From NCBI RefSeq assembly GCF_003287275.1, contig NZ_QEVW01000014.1, positions 434,001 through 498,000 on the forward strand: a stretch of DNA of 64,000 bases, in the 5' to 3' direction. Below, one piece after another: positions 26,633 to 35,298 of this stretch; position 1 is the stretch's first letter, and each line of letters opens with the position of its first letter. Below the pieces are notes generated by a model. The model made no database searches. It saw only the letters and a list, made by a program, of their open reading frames with translations, and was not told the origin of the DNA. Source of the stretch: Paenibacillus taichungensis. GTDB taxonomy: Bacteria; Bacillota; Bacilli; Paenibacillales; Paenibacillaceae. Both the position numbers and the translations under genes were made by a program.

Positions 26633-27484
26633 TTAACTTTCCTTGGAACCTGAGAAGGTCAGACCTTCCATAAACGCTTTTTGCGCGGTGAAGAATAATA
26701 GGATACACGGTAAAGTGATTACAACAGCCGCTGCCATTAACAAGTTGGTATCTGTGGCATAGGTACCCTGAAAACCCGCCAAACCGAGCGTGAGTGTCTT
26801 CCATTTGTCGCTGTTGATATAAATCAGCGGTCCCATGAAGTTGTTCCAGGAGCCCATAAAGACCATGACGCCAACCGCCATCAGAGCCGGTTTGGACAGC
26901 GGCAGGAAAATCTTCCACCAAATTTTAAAGTAACCGCAGCCGTCGATGATCGCTGCTTCCTCCAATGCGACGGGTAGCCGGGAATAGAACTGACGTAACA
27001 AAAAGATATAGAACGCCGATCCAAAGAAGGCCGGAACGATCAGCGGGTACAGCGTATCGAGCATGCCCAGATTCTTGAACAGAATGAATTGCGGTATCAT
27101 CGTAACCTCGCCCGGCAGCAGCATGGTTGACAGCACCAGTACGAACAAGATCCCGCTTCCCCTCACCTTCAAACGGGCAAAGGCATAACCCACAATAGAT
27201 GAAGAAAGAACCGTACCCACGATAGGGAACACCGTTGTAATTACCGTATTGACCAGATAACGACCAAACGGGAACGCGGTAAGCGCCTTCGCATAATTAT
27301 CCCAGCGCCAGTGATCAGGCCATATGCTCATTCCTGAAACTGCAACCTCTTCCAGACTCCTTAGAGAGGCAGAAACCATCCACAGAAAGGGATACAGGAA
27401 CATAACGGCTCCGATCAGCAGCAATATATAGGCCAGCCAATGCACCTTTTTGTGAGCAGATTTACGCTCTTTTTTTACGGACAC
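26633..27484 (-). CDS. Sugar ABC transporter permease (MalG-like)
   Basis: A 283-residue permease with six transmembrane segments and the EAA loop (EEAAIIDGCGYFKIWWKIFLPLSKP). A longer reading frame opens at 27550 inside the upstream permease. The GTG at 27484, 7 nt after AAGGAGG, is the more credible start and gives a 23-nt overlap with that gene, suggesting coupled translation. Confidence 0.9.
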   Translation of the reverse strand: MSVKKERKSAHKKVHWLAYILLLIGAVMFLYPFLWMVSASLRSLEEVAVSGMSIWPDHWRWDNYAKALTAFPFGRYLVNTVITTVFPIVGTVLSSSIVGYAFARLKVRGSGILFVLVLSTMLLPGEVTMIPQFILFKNLGMLDTLYPLIVPAFFGSAFYIFLLRQFYSRLPVALEEAAIIDGCGYFKIWWKIFLPLSKPALMAVGVMVFMGSWNNFMGPLIYINSDKWKTLTLGLAGFQGTYATDTNLLMAAAVVITLPCILLFFTAQKAFMEGLTFSGSKES

Positions 27485-28520
27485 GACGCTTCCTCCTTCC
27501 GGTTTGCTCTGTTTCGTAATAAACCCATAATGCACTGCTGCGGAATACAAGCGCAGTGAACACGAGGATAATCACAAAGAGTACCCAGGCCAGGGCCGAA
27601 CCGTAACCCATTTTGAACCACATAAAGGCATTTTGATATAGATAGTAGGCATAAAATAACAACGAATTATCAGGTCCGCCGTTAACCATGAAACCTTGGG
27701 TAAAGGTCTGGAATGCCCCAATCATGCTTGTAACGGTGTTGAAAAATAAAATCGGTGAAATCTGTGGTAGCGTCACATGCCAGGCTTTTCTTGCTGCCGT
27801 TGCTCCATCAATCTCAGCTGCCTCATACAAGCTTTGTGGAATATCCGAAAGACCGGCCAGATAGATAATCATATTGCCTCCGACCGTCCAAAGACTCATG
27901 ATAATGACTGCCGGCATTGACCAATCTGGACTGGAGAACCAGCCAGGGCCTTCGATACCAATCAAACGCAGTAATGAATTGACCAGACCGACATTCGGGT
28001 TAAAGATCCAGATAAACAGCACCATTTGTGCTACACCCTGCACGAGCGTTGGCAAATAATAGATGGTACGGAAAAAATAGATCCCGCGCAGCTTCAAATT
28101 CATCAGCAAGGCAATCGCTAAAGAGAGAATGACCTGCAAGGGTACACTTACGAGTGTGTAATAGAAGGTCACGGACAGCGATTTATAAAACATGGTATCC
28201 TTGAACAGCATGCGGTAGTTGTCCAAACCGATCCATTTCGGGTCGCTGACGACCTCCCATTTGTTGAAACTGATATAGAATGAGAAAATCATCGGACCTA
28301 CCGTAAATAACAGAAAGCCAATAATCCAGACTGAGACGAACAAATAAAAACTTGCCGTTTTGGTATGGATAATCCTCTTTTTCACAAGAACTCTGGTAAT
28401 GGTATAAATAATAGCGAATACTAGCACGATAACGGTCAGAAAAGGGAGAAGAGGCAACAATGATGCCGGTGCCCCTATTCCTTCATAGAAACTGTAGATC
28501 CCTTCTATTATTCCATTCAT
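27462..28520 (-). CDS. Sugar ABC transporter permease (MalF-like)
   Basis: A 352-residue permease. An N-terminal extension holds an extra hydrophobic helix (about 20-45) ahead of the usual six segments. The EAA loop reads YEAAEIDGATAARKAWHVTLPQISP. The Arg/Lys-rich tail (TGRRKRRVRKKRA) is encoded by the stretch that also provides the ribosome site and start of the next permease. It pairs with that permease and the binding lipoprotein; no ATPase gene is nearby. Confidence 0.9.
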   Translation of the reverse strand: MNGIIEGIYSFYEGIGAPASLLPLLPFLTVIVLVFAIIYTITRVLVKKRIIHTKTASFYLFVSVWIIGFLLFTVGPMIFSFYISFNKWEVVSDPKWIGLDNYRMLFKDTMFYKSLSVTFYYTLVSVPLQVILSLAIALLMNLKLRGIYFFRTIYYLPTLVQGVAQMVLFIWIFNPNVGLVNSLLRLIGIEGPGWFSSPDWSMPAVIIMSLWTVGGNMIIYLAGLSDIPQSLYEAAEIDGATAARKAWHVTLPQISPILFFNTVTSMIGAFQTFTQGFMVNGGPDNSLLFYAYYLYQNAFMWFKMGYGSALAWVLFVIILVFTALVFRSSALWVYYETEQTGRRKRRVRKKRA

Positions 28521-28532
28521 AGTTTGCTCCCG

Positions 28533-29780
28533 TTAGTTTTGTTGTAAAATCTTGTTTATCTTCTCTGCCACCTGCGGGAATACTTCCTTAACATCCTTGT
28601 TTCCAATTCCGATTGGTGTTGTATCATCGATAGCTTTCATCTCGTTGTTGATTTCATTCGTACCCTTCTGGGCTTCCTGTGTATGCTGTTTCTCGGCGGC
28701 AAGTACGAAGGCTTTCAGGTTCTTGTCGGGGGAAACCGTTTCAAACGCACTTGTTGCACTGGAAATAACCGGAACGCCATAGGCATTCTTGTTCCCTCCG
28801 ATGATTTTTTGAACCTCTTCGTTTTGTGTAAGGTGATTAATGAACGTTTCTGCGGCTTCAGCATTCTTGCTGTCCTTGCTTAGAGCCAGTCCATTAACTT
28901 CTTTGGAACCGCCGTTCCCTGGGAAAGGAACAATATCCCATTTGAACTTCTGCACATCAGCCATTTGCGGTAAATACCAAGGACCAAAGTCGGTGAACAT
29001 GCCAATTCTTCCACCCAGGTACCAGTTCATCATGCTTTGTCCCTGCTTCTCACTATCGTTCGGCACGATGCCGGCTTGTTTGCTAGAAACAATATACTCG
29101 GCAGCGGCTATGACTTCTGGTGAATCTAATGCTGACTTACTCAGATCATCGCTGTAAAATTGACCACCAAACGCATATATCCAGTTACCGAGCCACAGTG
29201 GTTCTGAACCAAAAATCTTTGTTGCCCCTTCTCCAGACGTGAGATTCTTTGCGATGTCATTGAATTGTTCAACCGTCATCGGTTCAGTCTTGCTTGGAAG
29301 CGGAATGTTGTTTTTCTCAAAAAGATCAACGTTAATCGCCATAACTTTAGGCTTGATAATAAATGGTGCTGCATATGCTTTGCCATCCACACTCATGGAA
29401 TCGACGAGCGAAGGTGAACTGAAGAGCGATTCATCCAACTTCAATTCTTGGAAAGCGTTTGCAAAACCAGGCAAATCCCCTCCTGAGATCAGCATGACAT
29501 CAGGAGTCGTACCTCCAGCAATCATCGTTTGTAGCTTGGTGAGATAATCCTTCTGAATCCACTGGCTCTCAACCTGAATGTCGGGGTAATTTGTCTCGAA
29601 GTTATCAATGGCTTGCTTGATCGCATCAGCTTCTGACTGAGCTCCCCAGAAGGCAAATGTTATTTTCCCCTTGTCCTTTGTCCCGCCCTGACTTTCCGAC
29701 GAGTTCCCTCCATTTCCGGAACACGCCGACAATGCAATTACAACAAGTAGAGATAAAATAATCAAAGACCATTTTTTCAT
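28533..29780 (-). CDS. Sugar-binding lipoprotein (MalE-like, family 1)
   Basis: A 415-residue extracytoplasmic binding protein with a short signal peptide and lipobox LSAC (Cys near residue 20), a Gly/Ser linker, then a two-lobed family-1 fold (KGKITFAFWGAQSEADAIKQ, TPDVMLISGGDLPG). The reading frame extends to a TTG at 29822 inside lacI. Of two adjacent ATGs after AGGGGG, the second is 7 nt away and is chosen. Ligand unknown; the neighbouring GH36-type enzyme suggests a galactose-containing oligosaccharide. Confidence 0.9.
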   Translation of the reverse strand: MKKWSLIILSLLVVIALSACSGNGGNSSESQGGTKDKGKITFAFWGAQSEADAIKQAIDNFETNYPDIQVESQWIQKDYLTKLQTMIAGGTTPDVMLISGGDLPGFANAFQELKLDESLFSSPSLVDSMSVDGKAYAAPFIIKPKVMAINVDLFEKNNIPLPSKTEPMTVEQFNDIAKNLTSGEGATKIFGSEPLWLGNWIYAFGGQFYSDDLSKSALDSPEVIAAAEYIVSSKQAGIVPNDSEKQGQSMMNWYLGGRIGMFTDFGPWYLPQMADVQKFKWDIVPFPGNGGSKEVNGLALSKDSKNAEAAETFINHLTQNEEVQKIIGGNKNAYGVPVISSATSAFETVSPDKNLKAFVLAAEKQHTQEAQKGTNEINNEMKAIDDTTPIGIGNKDVKEVFPQVAEKINKILQQN

Positions 29781-29818
29781 CATTTTTCCCCCTATTGAAT
29801 TGAATATTTCAATAAAAA

Positions 29819-30874
29819 TCAATCTTCCACGTCTCCTATGGATCTGATTTTCGCGCCGCAGCTGCTTCTAATCATCAGCTTCGACGGAATCACGATCTTT
29901 AACGGCACTTCTCTGCCGCCGATCCGTTCCAGCAGCATTTTCACCGCGCTCTGGCCCATTTGTTCAGTGTAGATTTTCACCGTGGTTAACGGCGGATTGG
30001 CATAAGAAGCCATTTCAATATCATCGATGCCGACCATAGCGATATCTTTCGGAACCTTTAAACCGGCTTCTTTTAATGCCCTCCCAGCAGCTATCGCCAT
30101 GGGGTCGGAACCAATCAGGAAAGCTTCCGGTAAATCCTGCTTATCAATAACTTCCTTCATGAGCTGATATCCGGTAGACATGGAGAAACTATTACCGATA
30201 TGGACATGCTCAGGCAGGTACAGATTTTTCTGCTTCATATAAGATTCAAAACTGCTTTGCCGTTGATCCACTGAATCGATACCAGAGTTGGAACCAAAAC
30301 GATTGATGAAATCACGTGAGCTGATCAGGCCAATTTTTGTATAGCCAAGTCCGGTAAGATGATCCAAAGCCATCCGAGTTACCTTGTCAAAATCGACAAC
30401 GACGGAATCAAAGCGGTCCTCATCCGGCGAATAGTCGACAAAAACAATGTTATGTATTCGGCTGAAGTACAAATTGTATGGATCAAATTCGAACTTGCCA
30501 ATCACTATAAGTCCATCAAGCCCCGACAGGCTTTCATACGAATCATGGTTCACCCAGCGAATCGTCCGAGTAATGTGAAGCCCCAGCTGATTGAATTCTT
30601 TCTCGATTTGCAACCTTATAGTCAGGTAATACGGGTCCTCCGACTCAAATTGCTCCGAACAGAAGGTCACCAATCCGATTTTATAATCTTTCAACTGCGC
30701 CGCTTGATTGGTATGACGACGCTGGGTTACTTTATATTGCAGCTGTTCTGCAGCAGAAAGAATTTTTCTTCTTGTTTCCTCCAAAACCGATAAGGAAGGA
30801 TCTCCGTTCAGTACACGGGAAACTGTAGATGGAGAAACACCGGCCAGACTTGCAATATCACGAATTGTTGGCAC
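29819..30874 (-). CDS. LacI family transcriptional repressor
   Basis: A 351-residue LacI/GalR regulator. The helix-turn-helix is at 3-25 (IRDIASLAGVSPSTVSRVLNG), followed by the hinge and a sugar-binding core (RFGSNSGIDSVDQRQ; MVGIDDIEMASYANPPLTTVKI). The GTG start follows AAAAGGTGAT by 5 nt. First gene of the transporter/glycosidase operon and divergent from the GH36-type gene. The intergenic operators overlap both promoters, so it most likely represses both units and itself, with relief by an imported sugar. Confidence 0.92.
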   Translation of the reverse strand: MPTIRDIASLAGVSPSTVSRVLNGDPSLSVLEETRRKILSAAEQLQYKVTQRRHTNQAAQLKDYKIGLVTFCSEQFESEDPYYLTIRLQIEKEFNQLGLHITRTIRWVNHDSYESLSGLDGLIVIGKFEFDPYNLYFSRIHNIVFVDYSPDEDRFDSVVVDFDKVTRMALDHLTGLGYTKIGLISSRDFINRFGSNSGIDSVDQRQSSFESYMKQKNLYLPEHVHIGNSFSMSTGYQLMKEVIDKQDLPEAFLIGSDPMAIAAGRALKEAGLKVPKDIAMVGIDDIEMASYANPPLTTVKIYTEQMGQSAVKMLLERIGGREVPLKIVIPSKLMIRSSCGAKIRSIGDVED

Positions 30875-30964
30875 TACTGATCACCTTTTCACTTCATATT
30901 TGGGAAACACCCCTCACAATCATTTTATAGTTTTGCTGACCACTTGCCAATCACATTGTATTTT

Positions 30965-30991
30965 GTTTACTAAACATTAGTGAACTAATGT
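30965..30991 (-). promoter_or_regulatory. LacI operator at the lacI operon transcription start
   Basis: Two overlapping inverted repeats: GTTTACTAAA...TTAGTGAAC (30965-30985) and ACATTAG-TGAA-CTAATGT (30974-30991). They lie 9-35 nt downstream of the -10. The 13-nt left arm TTTGTTTACTAAA is repeated exactly at 31109-31121. Confidence 0.7.
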
Positions 30992-30999
30992 GTGTTTTC

Positions 31000-31028
31000 A
31001 ATATATCAGAGATCAATTTGTTTGACAA
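31000..31028 (-). promoter_or_regulatory. SigA promoter of the lacI-transporter-glycosidase operon
   Basis: Minus strand: -35 TTGTCA (31028-31023), a 17-nt spacer, then -10 TATATT (31005-31000). The leader to the GTG of lacI is about 120 nt. Confidence 0.7.
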
Positions 31029-31050
31029 TACCTTATTGTCATCGCTTACA
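31023..31050. promoter_or_regulatory. Inverted repeat and cre-like site between the divergent promoters
   Basis: TGACAATA-CCT-TATTGTCA is a perfect 8-bp inverted repeat (31023-31041) covering the leftward -35. TGTAAGCGATGACA on the minus strand (31050-31037) matches 12 of 14 cre positions. CcpA input is plausible. Confidence 0.45.
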
Positions 31051-31111
31051 ATCTATTTTTATTAGTATAAAACGCTGATTATATCCCGTATTACGTATAT
31101 CTATTTTATTT

Positions 31112-31141
31112 GTTTACTAAATATTTTGTAAACATTATACT
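31112..31141 (+). promoter_or_regulatory. GH36-type gene promoter overlapped by a LacI operator
   Basis: -35 TTTACT (31113-31118), a 17-nt spacer, -10 TATACT (31136-31141). The inverted repeat GTTTAC...GTAAAC at 31112-31133 fills the -35 and spacer, with the same left arm as the operator at the lacI promoter. Confidence 0.65.
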
Positions 31142-31192
31142 CTAAGCAAGGTATCATTATTCCATTATCTATTTATACAAGCAGGAGGTATT

Positions 31193-32980
31193 ATGAAAAC
31201 TTTAATCAACTACGATTGTCCCACTGTAATTATTGACGGTAACAGCCCCTTGTTTGAAAGCTTTACCAACATCGAAACCATTACAGAGAACCTTTTTCTG
31301 GTCCATATCCGACTAACAGCTGTGAAAATAGAACAGCCGCCCGTGTGCCGGATCGAGTGGTCTACTCCCGCCGTTGACATCCACTCTTTATGGCATCCGG
31401 GAACCGACCGCAATAAAGCCCTTCAAGTCGATTGGGGTGATGGTTTCCAGTCCAAAAGCACTTCTCTTGCGCCTGTGGCCTCTCTATATAATCTAGAGGG
31501 ACGAAATCGAATGACCTTCGCTTTTACTGATGCATTGAACAACGTGTCGATAAAAGCTGGTATTCATGAAGAGGATTCCACTTTCCTATGCTCTGTTACC
31601 CTATTTGAAGAAGCGATGCCCAAACTCGATCATTACGAAGCAACGCTTCGAATCGACCGTAGGGATATCCCCTTCTATAAGGCGCTTGAAGATGTAACCA
31701 AGTGGTGGGAAGGCCTTCCCGGCTATGAACCCGCCGCAGTTCCTGATGTGGCCCTCCGCCCTATGTACTCCACGTGGTATTCCTATCATCAGAAACTGAC
31801 CGCTGCCGAATTGGAGGAACAATGCAGACTTGCTAAGGAACTTGGATGTGACACCATTATTGTTGATGATGGCTGGCAGACGGATGACAACAACCGGGGT
31901 TACGCGTATACCGGAGACTGGGAAGTCTATGCGGGCAAGATTCCGGACATGAGAGCTCATGTGGATACCGTACATCGGCTGGATATGAAATATATGTTAT
32001 GGTACTCCGTGCCATTTGTAGGGAAGCGCAGCAAGGTATGGAGCAAGTTCGATAATAAACTATTGCGCGTAGATGAGAAACTGAATGCGGGAGTGCTGGA
32101 CCCCCGGTACCCGGATGTACGGGAATACCTGATCAATACCTATGAACAGGCCGTATTCGGATGGGATATCGACGGTCTGAAGCTGGATTTCGTGGATAGC
32201 TTCAGGCTAAGCCCAGATCAGAAGGAGGGAACGGCGGAAGGACGGGATTATGAATCAGTGCCTGAAGCGGTGGACCGCCTGCTCTCCGATGTTATGGAGC
32301 GACTGAGAGCCATCAAGCCGGATATTCTCATCGAATTCCGCCAAACGTACATCGGCCCGTTAATGCGAAAATACGGCAACATGTTCCGGGCCAACGATTG
32401 CCCGAACGACTCCATCCAAAATCGCATCCGTACGCTCGACTTGCGACTATTGTCGGGGAATACAGCCGTACATTCCGACATGATTATGTTCAACCCTAAA
32501 GAATCGGTCGAAAGCGCAGCCATGCAGCTGATCAACGTTCTCTTCTCCGTGCCTCAAATTTCTGTTCGTCTCGATGAGATTGGAGAAGTGTACGCTGGAA
32601 TGATCCGCTTCTGGCTCTCCTTCTGTAAGGAGAATAGTGACATTCTGCTAAAAGGTAAGTTAGTTCCGGAACAACCCGAGCTACTTTACCCACTTATCAG
32701 TGCTCAAAAAGGAGATGCGAAAATTGTCGCTGTTTACGCTAATATCGTTGTCCCAATGGATGCTTCCTATGACCGATTCATTGTAGCCAACGGAACTTAT
32801 AACGAACAAGTAGTTGTCCGTTGCCACCATCCGGGTCGTTACAATCTAACTGTAAAAAATTGCTGCGGTCAAGTTGTGCTACTTCGTCAAATCGAGCTTC
32901 AGGACGGTTTGCACGAGCTGCCCATCGCAAGAGCTGGGCTAGTAATTTTACAACGTATAGATGATTCAGGAGAGATATGA
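31193..32980 (+). CDS. Cytoplasmic GH36-type alpha-galactosidase
   Basis: A 595-residue enzyme with no signal peptide. It has an N-terminal beta-sandwich (1-170), a (beta/alpha)8 barrel (about 180-500) and a C-terminal beta-domain. Clan GH-D signatures are visible: IVDDGWQTDDN, the nucleophile Asp332 in GLKLDFVDSF, and the probable acid/base Asp402 in RANDCPNDS. The family hydrolyses terminal alpha-galactosides by retention; shorter, divergent members exist, so the exact substrate is open. GGAGG stands 4 nt before the ATG. It is divergent from the lacI/transporter operon and shares its operator. Confidence 0.83.
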   Translation: MKTLINYDCPTVIIDGNSPLFESFTNIETITENLFLVHIRLTAVKIEQPPVCRIEWSTPAVDIHSLWHPGTDRNKALQVDWGDGFQSKSTSLAPVASLYNLEGRNRMTFAFTDALNNVSIKAGIHEEDSTFLCSVTLFEEAMPKLDHYEATLRIDRRDIPFYKALEDVTKWWEGLPGYEPAAVPDVALRPMYSTWYSYHQKLTAAELEEQCRLAKELGCDTIIVDDGWQTDDNNRGYAYTGDWEVYAGKIPDMRAHVDTVHRLDMKYMLWYSVPFVGKRSKVWSKFDNKLLRVDEKLNAGVLDPRYPDVREYLINTYEQAVFGWDIDGLKLDFVDSFRLSPDQKEGTAEGRDYESVPEAVDRLLSDVMERLRAIKPDILIEFRQTYIGPLMRKYGNMFRANDCPNDSIQNRIRTLDLRLLSGNTAVHSDMIMFNPKESVESAAMQLINVLFSVPQISVRLDEIGEVYAGMIRFWLSFCKENSDILLKGKLVPEQPELLYPLISAQKGDAKIVAVYANIVVPMDASYDRFIVANGTYNEQVVVRCHHPGRYNLTVKNCCGQVVLLRQIELQDGLHELPIARAGLVILQRIDDSGEI

Positions 32981-33053
32981 GCAGATCATTCAGGTGCCTT
33001 CCGAGGTCATAGCCCTGTCACATAGACAATAAAAAAAAGAAATTTGATGAAGT

Positions 33054-33103
33054 GGCGACTTTTTCCCGGAATTCAATTAGGGAAAGGTCGCCCTATTTGT
33101 TTT
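33054..33103 (+). terminator. Terminator after the GH36-type gene
   Basis: Stem GGCGAC...TTTCCC with GGGAAA...GTCGCC, followed by CTATTTGTTTT. It lies about 75 nt past the stop. A small reading frame from 33044 runs through the hairpin and is not credible. Confidence 0.65.
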
Positions 33104-33243
33104 GGAAACGTTCCATGTTGTGAAAATAAATCTTTGCGGGAAGATGACAAAAGTCACCTTAAACGAATTACTTTGTACACTGATATAAATTTTAAATATC
33201 CTCGATACTTAAGTTACACAAAAAAACAGACGAGGTGCTTACC

Positions 33244-33729
33244 ATGAATCCAATATCTTTAACGATCTCATTAGTAATTGTCGTACTTATTTTGAGGGGC
33301 GTTATCCAGGGCAGCAAGAAACCATTGCACGAATCTGGCCGGAAATTATTAATTCCGATCCTTTATATCTCTACGTCTTTGTTTGAATTGTTTGACCCTA
33401 CGTTGGTGCTTACATCTGGCAGAATGATCATTTCAATCGCTATAGGTGCAATTCTGTCGATCCCATTAATTCTGGTGACGCAATTCGAGCGGAAATCGGA
33501 TGGCAAGATGTACTATAAAAGAAACGTATCTCTTTATGTTTTGATTATTGTTATCTTCTCGATCCGATTCTTTGACTTCTTGTTCATCTCAGGCATTGAT
33601 CCCAAGACTCTTGGATTCCTGAATAATGTAGTCGCCTTATCCTATATCGCCATTTGGCGAATAGCTAGCTTCATTAAATTTCATAATTCCAAATCAAGTA
33701 CGTTCAGAGCTTGGGACAAAACCGCTTAA
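33244..33729 (+). CDS. CcdC-like (DUF1453) membrane protein
   Basis: A 161-residue membrane protein with about four hydrophobic helices and the conserved stretches ILRGVIQGSKKPL and SIRFFDFLF, resembling the CcdC/DUF1453 family. The family takes its name from a gene near cytochrome c maturation genes, but no function is established. The start is ATG at 33244 behind GAGGTG. A GTG at 33235 lies within that ribosome site and is rejected. It stands alone, with no cytochrome genes nearby. Confidence 0.7.
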   Translation: MNPISLTISLVIVVLILRGVIQGSKKPLHESGRKLLIPILYISTSLFELFDPTLVLTSGRMIISIAIGAILSIPLILVTQFERKSDGKMYYKRNVSLYVLIIVIFSIRFFDFLFISGIDPKTLGFLNNVVALSYIAIWRIASFIKFHNSKSSTFRAWDKTA

Positions 33730-33953
33730 TCGTACGATTAGCCAGAGCTGGTTGACTTGCCATATCAAGCATGTTAACCTAGGCCGAGTATTAGCAATGA
33801 TTGTCAAACCCTCCTACTCTTATAATGATGAAAGGTAATTCAACAAATGATGATATATAGTCGTCTCGCCATCATGATGCCCCCCTTTCCCTAGCTAGGC
33901 TCATATTCTTGTTGTCATAACAGAGTATAAGCTTGTAGGAGGGCTAATATATA
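33730..33953. other. Short gene-free region before the Bcr/CflA pump
   Basis: About 220 nt with no recognisable promoter pair, no terminator-like hairpin with a T-run and no small gene. Only the GGAGGG ribosome site of the pump can be named. Confidence 0.4.
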
Positions 33954-35135
33954 ATGAAGAAATATGCAGTACCATCTTTGCTGTTAATGATTGTTCTTAT
34001 CGCTTTTCCACAAATCAGTGAGACCATCTACACTCCATCGCTGCCAGATATCGCAGCAGCACTTGGTGTATCTAATAGTTCCGTACAATTCACGCTAAGC
34101 ATCTATTTTATAGGGTTTGCCCTGGGTGTCTTCTGCTGGGGCTGGCTGTCCGACTTGATTGGTCGTAGACCTGCAATGCTGGGCGGTCTCATCATATATG
34201 GGATCGGAAGCTTGATGTGCTTTTATTCGGAATCGATTCAATTGCTTCTCATTGGCCGTTTCGTACAGGCTTTCGGTGCCGCAACTGGCTCGATTATCAC
34301 CCAAACCATGCTTCGAGAAAGTGTATCGGGAGATCGAAGACATGCGATGTTTGCCCAAATCTCTGCCGTTATTGCATTTACGCCGGCAGTTGGACCACTT
34401 ATTGGTGGTTGGATTGATCAGGCCCTTGGCTTCAGATGGGTATTCTTGGCGTTAGTACTGATGAGCGTTTTGTTGTTCATATATGCTTTTCTTAAACTGC
34501 CGGAGACAACGAACGTTTCTTTACGGTCCAAAGTCGCTATACTTCCGGTTGTTAAAAAAATGCTAGCTATGCCACGCGTAATGGTGTTTGGCGTATTGAT
34601 CGGAGGTATTAACGGAGTTTTATTCAGTTATTATGCCGAAGCTCCCTTCATCTTCATAGAACACTTTGATCTGTCGCCTGGCGTATATGGTTTTCTGGGC
34701 ATTATTGTGGCTTTGGCATCGGTGGTCGGTGCAATGATCTCCAAAAGATTATTGACCGTTTACACACCGGAAAAGATCATTCGTTTGGGCTGTCTGGTCA
34801 TGACCAGTGGAGCTATGCTCCTAACCCTTGGAAGCAGCTTGTCTATGCTGCCCAATCTTTTGCAGATCATCTGCATGTTAACTGCCATGTTTGTTCTGTT
34901 GATTGGCGCAGGTATTGCTTTGCCCAATTGTCTGAGTCTTGCCCTTGTCCATTTTCAAGATGTAATCGGCACAGCAGGTGCCATATTCAGCTTGGGCTAC
35001 TACTTGCTGGTAAGCCTGACCACATGGGGAATGGGTGCTCTGCATAACGGTTCACTGCTGGTAATGCCCTTATATTTTCTAATCATTAGCGGCGTAATGT
35101 GGTTGCTTGGCAAAAGATTTATCTCAGAAGAATAA
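33954..35135 (+). CDS. MFS efflux transporter, Bcr/CflA type
   Basis: A 393-residue, 12-helix major facilitator. Motif A is GWLSDLIGRRPAMLGG (about 62-77). Motif C-like GPLIGGWIDQALGFRWVF in helix 5 marks drug:proton antiporters, and SETIYTPSLPDIAAAL in helix 1 is typical of the Bcr/CflA group. It is expected to export drugs or metabolites against protons. GGAGGG precedes the ATG by 8 nt. It is transcribed alone and converges on another MFS gene. Confidence 0.88.
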   Translation: MKKYAVPSLLLMIVLIAFPQISETIYTPSLPDIAAALGVSNSSVQFTLSIYFIGFALGVFCWGWLSDLIGRRPAMLGGLIIYGIGSLMCFYSESIQLLLIGRFVQAFGAATGSIITQTMLRESVSGDRRHAMFAQISAVIAFTPAVGPLIGGWIDQALGFRWVFLALVLMSVLLFIYAFLKLPETTNVSLRSKVAILPVVKKMLAMPRVMVFGVLIGGINGVLFSYYAEAPFIFIEHFDLSPGVYGFLGIIVALASVVGAMISKRLLTVYTPEKIIRLGCLVMTSGAMLLTLGSSLSMLPNLLQIICMLTAMFVLLIGAGIALPNCLSLALVHFQDVIGTAGAIFSLGYYLLVSLTTWGMGALHNGSLLVMPLYFLIISGVMWLLGKRFISEE

Positions 35136-35207
35136 TCTATTAGAATAATTCATTAGGATTATAAATAATACGAAGAAATGTCCCGGGGCACATTTCAAAA
35201 AAATAGA

Positions 35208-35247
35208 AGCAGTCCAGTACTTTTATCGTATCTGGGCTGCTTTTATT
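35208..35247. terminator. Terminator between convergent MFS genes
   Basis: Stem AGCAGTCCAG/CTGGGCTGCT (one G-T pair), followed by TTTTATT. An A-run upstream allows use in both directions. Confidence 0.75.
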
Positions 35248-35298
35248 CCTATGATTGAACACCATGTTCTGAAAGCCAATCGGCTTATCCAACGTTTT

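Noticed and set aside
33044..33247. 67-codon frame between the GH36-type gene and the CcdC-like gene
   Set aside because: It runs through a terminator hairpin and has no ribosome site.
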